Origin: JBEKCD01 sp050015055
GTDB lineage: Archaea > Thermoproteota > Bathyarchaeia > Bathyarchaeales > Bathycorpusculaceae
NCBI GenBank assembly: GCA_050015055.1
Contig: JBEKCD010000014.1
Span: 1-64,000 of the forward strand
Direction of reading: 5' to 3'
DNA: 64,000 nt
Below, piece by piece: positions 1-8,272 of this stretch; the stretch's first letter is position 1, and every line of letters starts with the position of its first letter. The notes below the pieces were generated by a model, which did no database searches, was not told the origin of the DNA, and was given only the letters and a program-made list of their open reading frames with translations. Both the position numbers and the translations under genes were made by a program.

Positions 1-1365
1 CTTGTCGGCGACCAGAACGGTCACGTTGTCGCTGAAGCCTTTTCCAATCACAGTCTTGGCAGATACGGCGCTGATGGCTGCGATGTTGTGAGTGGCGGGG
101 CTGAGAGGAGTTTGAAGGTTCAGAATTTGGCCCCCGCTGACTGTGAAGTTGCCTTGATCGAAGAGTTGGCCGTATTGGTTGTATAATTGCAGGTCGTAGT
201 ATCCGGGATACAGTGTCACGGTGACTTCCTCGTTGACAAATGGGATTTGCCATGCCGTAGCATTCGGATCGGATGCACTAGTAATGTAGAGTGTTCCTGA
301 AGTTAATGGCGAAGTGATGTTGATTGTCCCTATCTGAGACTGATTGTACAGTTCGCCAAGTTGGCCCGCACCAGGCAGTATCTCCGCGAATATTGTTCCA
401 TTTCCCGGATAACAGGAAAATGCGGTCAGCACATTGTCACTCCCTTCCGCAGTCTCGCCGAAGTTGTAGGCGTTAGGCACCATCTCGTAGTTGTGTCCGT
501 TCCAGTACTCCAGTTGAAGTTGAACATCAGACTGGATGTCAGTCGTGTTGGCTCCACCACCAGGTCCTCCCAGTATCAACTCGGAGTCATAGAAGGCACC
601 GATGGGATTGTAATTGAACCCGTTTACCTCGAAACCGGTTAAAGACGTGAGTCCGGTTACATTTGTAAAAGTCACCGTGTCGTAGGTTATCAACCCGTAA
701 CCGTCGTCGCAGGCGAAGCTTACGGTCGGCTCTCCGGAAGAGCTCACTCCTGAAGTCACGTTAAGCGTGATAGTTGTAGGGTAAGTGAGAACGATGCTTT
801 CCCCCGGCAAATGTGGGTACGCAGCATCGCAATCATAATAATAAAACCAGTTGTTCTCAACCTGACCATTTCCAGATATGCCGAAAGTGCTCATCGCGTT
901 TGCGCGCACGTGCGCAAGAGATGAAAAATTCCACACGCTGTTCTCGAAATCGACCCAATTAAGAGGTGTTTCGATGTGCGCCACGTTCTGTATTCCATAG
1001 ACATACTGTCCATAGCTGGTGTTGAATGCAAGGTTGACGTTCAGTTGAAGAGTGGCGCTGATTTTCGTCGAGAGAGACGCAATCGTGGCTATTCCCACCG
1101 AATCGTTTGTTGCGTATTCATAGGGGCCGCTTGGGCCTATTCCGTAGTCTGCTATTCCCATCGGAGCTGGCTCCTGCGAATAATACTCGTGAACATCGAC
1201 TTGGGCGCTCGGCCCGTACATGCCGACGGCCTTATTGGAGCTTTCGGCCGCGACTCTATTTTCATTCGAGGTATCTTTCGGGGTTTCGACCAATAGTGGA
1301 CAGAGGATTCCTGTCAGAAAAATAATCATAAGAATGGACGAAACACGCTTTATTTTCGTTCTCAT
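1..1365 (-). CDS. Secreted thermopsin-family (A5) peptidase with CARDB-like C-terminal part, 3' end outside window
   Basis: The frame stays open from an ATG at 1365 to the window edge (455 codons, no stop), so the gene is partial. Residues 9-25 form a hydrophobic signal sequence. Residues 60-90 (HEYYSQEPAPMGIADYGI) and the following Gly/Asn/Ser/Tyr-rich beta region match my recall of thermopsin-type acid proteases of archaea. The last part in the window (PATHNIAAISAVSAKTVIGK) looks like the start of a CARDB-type beta domain, common as a stalk in archaeal surface proteins. The protein is probably exported and acts outside the cell, perhaps anchored by a C-terminus not seen here. The family call rests on recalled motifs, and the catalytic residues cannot be named with confidence. 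Confidence 0.75.
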   Translation of the reverse strand, partial: MRTKIKRVSSILMIIFLTGILCPLLVETPKDTSNENRVAAESSNKAVGMYGPSAQVDVHEYYSQEPAPMGIADYGIGPSGPYEYATNDSVGIATIASLSTKISATLQLNVNLAFNTSYGQYVYGIQNVAHIETPLNWVDFENSVWNFSSLAHVRANAMSTFGISGNGQVENNWFYYYDCDAAYPHLPGESIVLTYPTTITLNVTSGVSSSGEPTVSFACDDGYGLITYDTVTFTNVTGLTSLTGFEVNGFNYNPIGAFYDSELILGGPGGGANTTDIQSDVQLQLEYWNGHNYEMVPNAYNFGETAEGSDNVLTAFSCYPGNGTIFAEILPGAGQLGELYNQSQIGTINITSPLTSGTLYITSASDPNATAWQIPFVNEEVTVTLYPGYYDLQLYNQYGQLFDQGNFTVSGGQILNLQTPLSPATHNIAAISAVSAKTVIGKGFSDNVTVLVADK

Positions 1366-1880
1366 GGTTCCTTTCTTCTTCGTGTTGTCGCGGAGACGTT
1401 AGGCCTCGACCAGTTCGGCACGCGGCGCTCCCTTTACCACCTTTATCAGCCAGTTCCAAGAATTAACATTTGTGAAACGCTCTTCTATTAAATATTACAG
1501 CATAACTTGAAGGCTTAGTATTTTTCTGTTCTGCACTTTCGACATAATGTTGATAGTTTAATTAGTCCCTACATCATGGTGGGCTAAAAGTTAAACTTGG
1601 TACTAGATACAGAAACAATCTATAAATGAATCACTATTAGGTATAATCTCTATAGGCTTAATGTCAGATGTAATGTTGCATTGCAAGGTTACCTCGACCT
1701 CTCTGCACTTCGTTTGTAAGGTCAGTTGTCATCTGTTACTGTAAGAAACTATGTTGAAAACAAGCTGGGACACTCTTCAGAGTTGGCGCGCGCACAAGAG
1801 CCTATCAAAGTCATTGAGGGTATCCTTAATAGTTGTTGGTATCCAAAGAAGTGGCCTTGGGCTTGGCAGGAAGGAATGAG
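1366..1880. other. Gene-free stretch upstream of thermopsin and NUDIX genes
   Basis: I see no convincing coding sequence here. The minus strand has an AT-rich element (ATATTTAATA, about 1488-1497) that could be the thermopsin TATA box, with a leader of about 100 nt. A CG-rich block GGCGCGCGCACAAGAG at 1785-1800 recurs almost exactly at 28110-28125. Confidence 0.4.
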
Positions 1881-2417
1881 ATGAGCAAGTTTGAGAGCGT
1901 AAAGGTGTTGAGGTCAAGAGTCGTTTACGATGGGCGCAATAGGCGAGTCATCGCAGATATGGTTGAGTTTGCTGACGGGTCAAATCATGAGTATGTTTAT
2001 TTTAAGAATGGAGGCGCTGTTTGCGTGTTGGCCTGCACTAGGGATAACAAGGTGCTCTTGACAAGGCAATATCGACATCCGTTGCATGAAATTGTTTTGA
2101 ACTTGCCAGGGGGAGCTGTCGAAGAAGGAGAAGATGCCTTTGAGGCAGCGCAAAGAGAATTCGAGGAAGAAACAGGCTTTACTGCCGACAGACTGCAATG
2201 GCTTGGAAGATACAGCCCAGGCCCGAATTCAAACTTAATCGTGGACCTTTTCTTTACACGCGACTTCCGACAGAAAGGGGAGTTCGATAAGAATGAAACA
2301 ATAAGCGTAGAATTCATCGATTTCAAGACTCTGCTTCAAAGAGTGTTGAGTGGCGAATGCCTTGATTCAGCACTTGAAATCGCCGTCATGTTAACGACCC
2401 TAAAAAACCTTGTCTAA
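1881..2417 (+). CDS. NUDIX hydrolase, ADP-ribose pyrophosphatase-like
   Basis: The 178-residue protein has a textbook Nudix box at residues 78-100 (G-x5-E-x7-REFEEETG-F), which binds the metal and cleaves a nucleoside diphosphate linked to another moiety. The preceding LTRQYRHP and NLPGG segments are typical of ADP-ribose or ADP-sugar pyrophosphatases. I chose the ATG at 1881, just after a GGAAGG site, over the upstream in-frame TTG at 1833. The TAA stop (2415-2417) lies inside the 8-bp target duplication of the transposon that follows, so the insertion left the reading frame intact. The exact substrate is unknown. Confidence 0.9.
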   Translation: MSKFESVKVLRSRVVYDGRNRRVIADMVEFADGSNHEYVYFKNGGAVCVLACTRDNKVLLTRQYRHPLHEIVLNLPGGAVEEGEDAFEAAQREFEEETGFTADRLQWLGRYSPGPNSNLIVDLFFTRDFRQKGEFDKNETISVEFIDFKTLLQRVLSGECLDSALEIAVMLTTLKNLV

Positions 2418-2420
2418 TTG
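2413..2420 (+). repeat. Left copy of 8-bp target-site duplication
   Basis: TCTAATTG directly abuts the left terminal inverted repeat and is identical to 10059-10066 in the same orientation. Removing the element restores a plausible NUDIX 3' end running into the sequence after 10066. Confidence 0.92.
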
Positions 2421-2470
2421 GGTTCTGTGAAGTCTCCGTTTGGTAGGTTTTGTTGTGAAAATTCGTTTGG
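2421..2470 (+). repeat. Left terminal inverted repeat of the transposon
   Basis: The outer 24 bp (2421-2444) match the complement of 10035-10058 without a mismatch. After a short unmatched spacer, GTGAAAATTCGTTTGG (2455-2470) matches the right end at 14 of 16 positions. CGTTTGG occurs in both blocks (2438-2444 region and 2464-2470), so it may be an iterated transposase-binding motif. A weaker third block may extend to about 2502. Confidence 0.9.
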
Positions 2471-2550
2471 CGTGTTTCTTCTAGTCAACGTACGGTTATC
2501 GGAATAAAGTTTTAGAGTATGATCTCTATTGTGTAATTACGGGTGATAAT

Positions 2551-2661
2551 ATGCCCAAAAAGGAACCAATGACTCCAGAAGCAGCAAAAAGAATAGCTGA
2601 GACAAGCAAAGACCCAAAGTTCATAGAAAGAGCAAAAGAAGCAGCGAAAAAGCAGCAATAA
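2551..2661 (+). CDS. Small charged protein, 36 aa, function unknown
   Basis: An ATG at 2551 opens a 36-codon frame ending in TAA (2659-2661). The product is rich in Lys, Glu and Ala, starting MPKKEPMTPEAAKRIAE, and predicted largely helical. A TPEAA-RI pattern near the start occurs in small conserved archaeal and bacterial proteins of unknown role. It lies just inside the left transposon end and was too short for a standard ORF cutoff. No clear Shine-Dalgarno site is seen, though GGGTGAT is close. The call rests on composition and an uninterrupted frame only. Confidence 0.5.
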   Translation: MPKKEPMTPEAAKRIAETSKDPKFIERAKEAAKKQQ

Positions 2662-2756
2662 ACAATAGACATAGTATCAGATAAATTACGAAAGTTGCAG
2701 TGACATTGTTACAGAATTACGATATTTTTAACTCCCTTTTTTTCTTTTGTGAAAGT

Positions 2757-2966
2757 TTGAGTTATCATAGGCGTGGCAGTTCACGAAGCTACATTATTGT
2801 TAAAAAGAAAGGCAACAGTCCTATTCGGGTTGTTGCTGGAGAACGTTTCAGGACAAAGACGAAAGCTGAGAAAGAGGCTAGAGAATTGAACAAGGCGTAC
2901 AAGGGTTCGGATGTCAAATTCATGGTTCGAAAGAAGGATTGGAGAAGAAAACGCTGGCACTCATGA
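2757..2966 (+). CDS. Small basic hypothetical protein, about 69 aa
   Basis: The protein-like part of this frame is the Lys/Arg-rich segment from SYIIVKKKGNSPIRVVAGER to the C-terminus (KKDWRRKRWHS). It has a strand-like start and a helix (TKAEKEARELNKAY), which could suit nucleic-acid binding. The start is uncertain: TTG at 2757 is placed after GTGAAAG, while a GTG at 2700 would add 19 unlikely residues. Its stop overlaps the tail of the convergent TBP gene by a few bases. I do not recognise the family. Confidence 0.4.
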   Translation: MSYHRRGSSRSYIIVKKKGNSPIRVVAGERFRTKTKAEKEARELNKAYKGSDVKFMVRKKDWRRKRWHS

Positions 2967-3521
2967 TTTGTGTTGGCTACTGATTTGTTTAATGAACCGT
3001 TCCAACTGAATTATCGTTTGCTTTATTTGTTGTGAACTTGTCAGTCCAGTGATAATTGCTTTGCCAGATGAGAAAACTAAGATGCTAGCTTTGAAGGGCT
3101 TTTCTAGATGTAATCGTCCTGCTGGAAATTCTTCAGGTTCATAGATGATGTTTGCGTGATTCTTAACGAGTTTTTCAAGGCTTATTATTCGTTCAAAGTC
3201 TACTCTGACTACAATATTTCGTATTCTTGGTTCCAATTTAGCGGGTTTAGCAAAGTTGTTCTCAGCAAGAAACCTAGCTGTGGTTTCTAGTTCGCTGAAC
3301 GCTTGAGACTCGCTCCTTGTCCCTATACTTATCAACTTACCTGATGCAAAAATTGAAACCTTGCCTTGCATGCTTGTCTTCTTGAAATAAGCGACCCGAC
3401 CGCCATAGACATCTGAATCATAGAAAATTCCTTTGGCTTGTCTGAGTGCTTCAAGATCCACTTCTTGATTTATCGAGGCCGTAGCTATCACATTTACAAT
3501 TTCTGCTTTGGTCATAGCCAC
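2961..3521 (-). CDS. tbp: Divergent TATA-box-binding protein (TBP) carried by the transposon
   Basis: The 186-residue product has the two-fold TBP repeat. Repeat 1 (about 8-90) has VNVIATASINQEVDLEAL and VSIFASGKLISIGT. Repeat 2 (about 98-180) has RNIVVRVDFERIISLEKL, YEPEEFPAG and ILVFSSGKAIITGL. The FxSGK-x-(I/C)xTG strands are diagnostic. In repeat 1 the usual Q-F-P-G turn is replaced by DVYGG, so one DNA-kinking Phe appears to be Tyr, while repeat 2 keeps the Phe. TBP recruits TFB and RNA polymerase to TATA boxes. A copy inside a transposon, next to R-M genes, may drive element promoters. GTG at 3521 and ATG at 3515 are both possible starts, and neither has a strong ribosome site. Confidence 0.85.
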   Translation of the reverse strand: MAMTKAEIVNVIATASINQEVDLEALRQAKGIFYDSDVYGGRVAYFKKTSMQGKVSIFASGKLISIGTRSESQAFSELETTARFLAENNFAKPAKLEPRIRNIVVRVDFERIISLEKLVKNHANIIYEPEEFPAGRLHLEKPFKASILVFSSGKAIITGLTSSQQIKQTIIQLERFIKQISSQHKS

Positions 3522-3620
3522 ACTCTGCTCTGTGCATGATCCTGTCCACGGTTAACCTCAATCATTGAGAAATTATGAAGTCTTCAACTGTTCTTTTGGC
3601 TTTTGCCACCCCCAAATTTC

Positions 3621-4697
3621 TCATGTCAAGTCTGTCGCCCTTGCCTTCAGAAGTCCAAGAGTACTTAGTATTTTCTTTAGAGCTTCTTGGTGCTCTAGAG
3701 CTTCCTGCAAATCCTTGATTCTGAAATAACCCACAGAGTTTCTGAAGTCTTCATGTAGATTGGCTATTTCAGCCCTGAATTTTTCAATTTCAGAGTCACT
3801 TGAAACGACCACAACTTTCTGAACTGTAGCATCAGCATTGAATATTCTCTGTAAATTTAGGATAGCACTGTCGCGTGAGCCTGATTTGTGTACTTCAAAG
3901 GCGTAGGTTATCATGCCAAGATTTGCAACTCGACTTCTCCAAACGGCATCTACCCTGCACCCACTCGAAATAGTAACTTCTTTTTGAAAATCAAAGCCTA
4001 GGCTATCGCCTAGGTTACACACTTGAAGAATCGTTGCGTCATGGTCGAAAGGCTTTTCCTCTGCCTCAAACACTTTTTCCAGAACTGCCTCTTCATACGT
4101 TATTGAAATGTAATAAAGCAAAAAATCAAGTGTCAATAGATCGTTGATTTCTGGAAAAGACTGATGTATCGTGTTGTAAACTGATTTCACTACTTCAACA
4201 TAGTCCTCATATTGAGAACCTGTTATTTGTGCGTACCTAGGAAGCGAATTTACATTGACATCGAGTTTTATGAGGCTACTTTTTGCTCTCCGATTGTATA
4301 TTGGATAGTTATTGTGATCATGATGAGCCAACATTTCCGAAATCGTGGCTGCTCCCATCATCTTGATTTCTCTCATCTGATCAAATCTTTCTGCAAGCGG
4401 TTTCTTATCATCCAACAAAAGCTTGAAGGACTCCCTTATCTTTGGCAGACCTGAAAGAAGCATCTGATCCAACAGCCAGTCCTTGTTATTCCATCCTCCA
4501 AAAGACCATAGTATGCGAACAAGGTCTCTCAAAACTCCCTCGTCCAATTTTTCTATCTCGGTTACGTTGAAGTAGGTTGCAAAAAAGAAGTCCTTCTTGG
4601 TTCGGTCTGTAGCAAAGTCTTTTGCTTCAGGTGTTCCAAGCCATTCACGGAATTTTGGCACAATCTTCTGTAGATATTCAAGGTTGATTTCACTCAT
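3621..4697 (-). CDS. Predicted restriction-type nuclease with helical DNA-binding-like domain
   Basis: The 358-residue product starts at ATG 4697; the longer frame upstream is unlikely because it overlaps the divergent methylase gene. Residues 1-200 are helical and include IKMMGAATISEMLAHHDHNN (111-130) then YPIYNRRA, resembling an HhH-like or DNA-glycosylase-like motif. Residues 240-290 (CRVDAVWRS, then TYAFEVHKSGS) look like a PD-(D/E)xK nuclease core with D250, E268 and K271. It is encoded divergently from the HsdR-HsdM fusion with a 160-bp shared promoter region. It may be an extra restriction or anti-phage nuclease of the same island. The family is not known to me by name. Confidence 0.6.
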   Translation of the reverse strand: MSEINLEYLQKIVPKFREWLGTPEAKDFATDRTKKDFFFATYFNVTEIEKLDEGVLRDLVRILWSFGGWNNKDWLLDQMLLSGLPKIRESFKLLLDDKKPLAERFDQMREIKMMGAATISEMLAHHDHNNYPIYNRRAKSSLIKLDVNVNSLPRYAQITGSQYEDYVEVVKSVYNTIHQSFPEINDLLTLDFLLYYISITYEEAVLEKVFEAEEKPFDHDATILQVCNLGDSLGFDFQKEVTISSGCRVDAVWRSRVANLGMITYAFEVHKSGSRDSAILNLQRIFNADATVQKVVVVSSDSEIEKFRAEIANLHEDFRNSVGYFRIKDLQEALEHQEALKKILSTLGLLKARATDLT

Positions 4698-4857
4698 AGA
4701 GACACGACGCTGCTTGGATAATACTGTAGCAATCGGATATTTGCTTTGTGAGTCAAGGTTCCTTGTGAAAAATCGGTTGATGTTTGTTCTAACTATAGCG
4801 ATTTTTACATGAACACACACAGAAGGTTGAAATAGATGCATCGACAAAAGGAGTACC

Positions 4858-6651
4858 ATGAAGCAGACATTACACATTCCAGAAAACATTGGAGTGCTTC
4901 GTTCTCAGTCAGATGTGGTCGTAAAGGTGCTGTTACCTTACTTGAAGAGTCTGGGTTATGATGAATCTGAGTTAGAATTTGAAAGACCTTTTTCGCTAAT
5001 TCTAAGCGTCCAAATTGGTTCTAAGAAGGTCGGCATAAGGAGACCAGACATTTTGGTAAAAATAAACGGTCGCTATGTCGTAATTGTCGAAGTGAAGAAT
5101 CCGCAGCAAGCGATAACGAAAGAGGCTATTGATCAAGCTTGTTCGTACGCCGTGCTTTTGGGTGCTCCTTTTGCGATGGTTTCTAATGGCGAAGTTGTGG
5201 AGATGCTCAAGGTGTATAGCGTCCTTAAACACGAACAAGTTCCAATTTTGAGCAAAGATGAAGTTTTGAAGGAAGCTTTTCCCACTTTCACTAAGATAGA
5301 TATGGAAGAGGCAAAAAAACAACTCATCACTTTTAAGGAAGGAAAAGAATTTGCGAATGTCTTCAATACTTGCCACGACATTATACGAACTGAGAAAGGG
5401 TTAGGTGCTAAAGAACGACTCTATGAAATGTGCAAGATTTTGTTCGTGAAGTGGAATGAAGAAGATAGATTTTACAAAGAAATGGCTGAAAACCGATTTA
5501 CAACGAGTGTCTTTGATGATATGGAAAAACGTGGTATTGATGCGAAAGCTTTCATGAATGATACTTTGTTTGAGTTTACCAAGACGCGGTTAACTGGAAT
5601 ATTTGATGGAGAAACAATCAGTATTTTTGACAAGGATGAGAAGGTAGAGCTAGAATCTCATACAATTAGAGAATTGTTAAGAGAACTTGAACGCTATACA
5701 TTATCTCAAACAGGCGAAGACATAATAGGCGTTGCATTCGAGACTTTTTTGAGGGGAACAATGACTGGAAGGGAACTAGGTGAATTTTTTACTCCCAGAG
5801 AACTTGTTGAGTTTATTGTAAACTTGGCTAAACCCAAAATCGGCGAGCGGGTAATAGACCCTGCCTGTGGTAGTGGTGGATTCTTAATTAGAGTTTACAA
5901 AAAAATCGGCAAGGATATAGAAAGGTTGGCTGTTAATGAAATTGAAAAGATGAAATACTCTGAAGATTTAATCAATCATTGTTTGTGGGGAATAGATATT
6001 GATCGAAGCCTAGCAAAGCTTTCTCAAGCAAACTTGATTTTTCACGGAAATGGATTTGGACACATCTATCAACATAATGCATTTATCGGATCAGAAGTGG
6101 ATAGAATTACAAAGAAACAAAAGTTTAAGTTGGTTCTGACTAATCCACCGTTTGGTAGGGGACAGGGAAAGGATGTTACAGATTCTGAAATCTTGAAGCA
6201 GTATAGGTTGGGTAGGAATAGAGAAAAGCAGAGTCCACAGATTTTGTTTATAGAACTGTGCATTGGCTTGCTTGAAGACGGTGGTCGATTATTGACAGTT
6301 ATCGATGATGGGATATTGAATAATTCCACGCTAGGCTATGTGAGAGATTTTATCAAAGAACAAACGATAGTTAAAGCTGTCATAAGCCTACCTAGAGGGA
6401 CGTTTAATCCATATGGTTCTGGAGTGAAATCCAGCGTTCTTTATGTTCAGAAGAAAAAGAACCTAGAGCAGAAGCATGATCTGAAAGACCTTCAAGAACC
6501 ACTTGCAGATATGCCTGAGAAACAAGGTGATATATTCATGGCTATTGCCAATTATGTAGGCTTTGACACACGAAGAAGAACAAGATACATTCAGACAGAC
6601 AAGAATGACCTTCTGAACATAGAGAATGTGGGCATGCAGCAAATAAAGTGA
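4858..6651 (+). CDS. Fused restriction nuclease / N6-adenine DNA methyltransferase (type IIB/IIG-like, HsdR_N-HsdM)
   Basis: The 597-residue protein has an N-terminal HsdR_N-like PD-(D/E)xK nuclease (D64, E78, K80 in PDILVKINGRYVVIVEVK). A linker of about 200 residues leads to a gamma-type adenine methylase with the SAM motif DPACGSGG (334-341) and catalytic NPPF (429-432). No helicase or translocase is present in it or nearby, so cleavage should not need ATP-driven tracking. This is the layout of BcgI-like type IIB/IIG enzymes, where one chain cuts and methylates and an HsdS partner picks the site. ATG 4858 follows AAAGGAG closely. hsdS starts 4 bp after the stop, so the two are co-expressed. 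Confidence 0.88.
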   Translation: MKQTLHIPENIGVLRSQSDVVVKVLLPYLKSLGYDESELEFERPFSLILSVQIGSKKVGIRRPDILVKINGRYVVIVEVKNPQQAITKEAIDQACSYAVLLGAPFAMVSNGEVVEMLKVYSVLKHEQVPILSKDEVLKEAFPTFTKIDMEEAKKQLITFKEGKEFANVFNTCHDIIRTEKGLGAKERLYEMCKILFVKWNEEDRFYKEMAENRFTTSVFDDMEKRGIDAKAFMNDTLFEFTKTRLTGIFDGETISIFDKDEKVELESHTIRELLRELERYTLSQTGEDIIGVAFETFLRGTMTGRELGEFFTPRELVEFIVNLAKPKIGERVIDPACGSGGFLIRVYKKIGKDIERLAVNEIEKMKYSEDLINHCLWGIDIDRSLAKLSQANLIFHGNGFGHIYQHNAFIGSEVDRITKKQKFKLVLTNPPFGRGQGKDVTDSEILKQYRLGRNREKQSPQILFIELCIGLLEDGGRLLTVIDDGILNNSTLGYVRDFIKEQTIVKAVISLPRGTFNPYGSGVKSSVLYVQKKKNLEQKHDLKDLQEPLADMPEKQGDIFMAIANYVGFDTRRRTRYIQTDKNDLLNIENVGMQQIK

Positions 6652-6655
6652 TAGC

Positions 6656-8062
6656 ATGCCAGTAATCTCGCAATCTCCGTCCGTTTTCATCGTTGAAGCA
6701 TCTAAAATTGAAGATAGATTGGACTGTGAATATTACAACCCAAACTATCTTTGCATAGCTGAAAAGCTCTACCAACTTAGAGCATCAGGCAAATGTAGCC
6801 ATGTGGAAGAGTTAGGAAAAGTGGCTGTCGTTACGTCTATGTTGGGATTTGAACGAGAAACCTTTGAATATTCAGAAGAAGGCATACCATACCTTCGTGT
6901 TCACAACATCGAACCATTTCATCTAGACATGAGTAAAATCGTGCATATTCAAAAAGATGTTCACGAAAGACTTGTGCGGTCTGACGTTAAGCCGAACGAT
7001 GTCGTCATGACTATAACTGGAACTGTAGGCGTTGCTTCCGTTATTCCGCAAGGCTATGCTGAACTCAATGTTTCTCCAGAAATCATAAGAATACGAATAC
7101 CACCTAAAAGCGATATTTCACCTTATTACCTAGCCACTTATTTGAATCTCAAATCAACAAAGTCGCTTTTGGAAAGATTAGCAAGTGGTAGCACACGACC
7201 GAGAACACTGACTAGGAATGCTCGAAAAATACCTGTACCAATACCCAAATCCCGAGATATTCAAGTTTCTATTTCGTCAAAAGCACTAGAAGCAGAATCT
7301 CTGTTAATCGAAGCGGATAAACTCCAAGACAAAATCGAATCTATATTTTCTTCTGAACTTGGACTACCTTCTAAAGAAGACCTGAGCCTTCACGAATCTA
7401 ACATGATATACACAGTCAAGGCAGACCAAATAGAAGATAGACTTGACCCTACCTTCTATCACCCAAATTTCCTCAAGGTCATGAACGCTCTGAACAATTC
7501 AAAACACAAAATCGAACCCCTCAGTGAGTATGGAGATGTCATGCAACCACCTACCCTACCACGCTCCTACACAGGCTCAGAAGGACACCCATGCCTATCA
7601 ATCCAAAACATCAAAACATATGGACTAGTTCTAGAAGACATTAAGCATATAACAAAAGATGTTGTTGACCAAGCAACCAAAGCCAGAACTGGAGACATTG
7701 TGATTACTCGCACAGGAACCACTAGCGTTGCCTGCCCAATACCTGAAGAACTGGACAACGTTGCAATTTCGGAGCATCTAATCTTGGTTAGATTGAAAAA
7801 GAAAATTAACCCAGTTTACCTAAGCCTTTTCATAAATAGCATATTCGGACAAGAACAACTTGAACACAGAGTTTACGGTTCTGTCCAGAAACAAATAGGA
7901 CTGGAAACGGTTAAAGAAATGAAAATAATAGGCGATGCTAACACAAAAGAAACACAAGAAAGAATTGCCCAATCTTTCCTAAAAGTTCAAGAATTACGCA
8001 AGCAAGCTTTGAAAAGAATCATTGAAGCTAAAGAAGAACTAGAGCGGTTCCTTTTCGATTAA
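6656..8062 (+). CDS. hsdS: Specificity subunit HsdS with two target-recognition domains
   Basis: The 468-residue product has the duplicated type I S-subunit plan. TRD1 spans about 10-225 and TRD2 about 245-465. Each begins with a matching segment (ASKIEDRLDCEYYNPNYL and ADQIEDRLDPTFYHPNFL) and contains the TRD signatures (VVMTITGTVG in the first, IVITRTGTTS in the second). Each ends in helices (DIQVSISSKALEAESLL and ETQERIAQSFLKVQEL). It would direct the upstream fused nuclease-methylase to a split recognition site. The sites read by the TRDs cannot be deduced from sequence. Both TRDs look intact. Confidence 0.9.
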   Translation: MPVISQSPSVFIVEASKIEDRLDCEYYNPNYLCIAEKLYQLRASGKCSHVEELGKVAVVTSMLGFERETFEYSEEGIPYLRVHNIEPFHLDMSKIVHIQKDVHERLVRSDVKPNDVVMTITGTVGVASVIPQGYAELNVSPEIIRIRIPPKSDISPYYLATYLNLKSTKSLLERLASGSTRPRTLTRNARKIPVPIPKSRDIQVSISSKALEAESLLIEADKLQDKIESIFSSELGLPSKEDLSLHESNMIYTVKADQIEDRLDPTFYHPNFLKVMNALNNSKHKIEPLSEYGDVMQPPTLPRSYTGSEGHPCLSIQNIKTYGLVLEDIKHITKDVVDQATKARTGDIVITRTGTTSVACPIPEELDNVAISEHLILVRLKKKINPVYLSLFINSIFGQEQLEHRVYGSVQKQIGLETVKEMKIIGDANTKETQERIAQSFLKVQELRKQALKRIIEAKEELERFLFD

Positions 8063-8084
8063 TGAATGGATTTTTGGTCATCTA

Positions 8085-8267
8085 TTACACTTTTTTGCTC
8101 TCGATAGGCTTGACCAATATTATCATTTCTCCGTTTTTAATGTCAAGAATCCAGTCTAATTTGTCTTTATCCTTTAGGTTAAATTGTCTTACTATGCTCG
8201 CTGGTACTGTTGTTCTGAGTGACGTCGTGTTTGTTGCTGCCTTAGTCAAGGTTGTAGTTTCACCCAT
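8085..8267 (-). CDS. AbrB/SpoVT-type transcriptional regulator (possible antitoxin-like)
   Basis: The 60-residue protein has the swapped-hairpin AbrB fold pattern: SLRTTVPASIVRQFNLKDKDKLDW is the classic VPxxIxxxLxLxxGD-type strand-helix, followed by DIKNGEMIILVKPI. Such proteins dimerise and bind short AT-rich sites. It is transcribed away from the transposase, and the 118 bp between them hold six AGGTAAT/ATTACCT copies, which makes it the natural candidate to repress both genes. No toxin partner is adjacent; its other neighbour, hsdS, is convergent. Confidence 0.8.
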   Translation of the reverse strand: MGETTTLTKAATNTTSLRTTVPASIVRQFNLKDKDKLDWILDIKNGEMIILVKPIESKKV

Positions 8268-8272
8268 TTTGT

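Noticed and set aside
4698..4889. Longer N-terminus for the nuclease gene (start at 4889)
   Set aside because: It would overlap the divergent methylase start and its ribosome site, and the added residues look non-coding.
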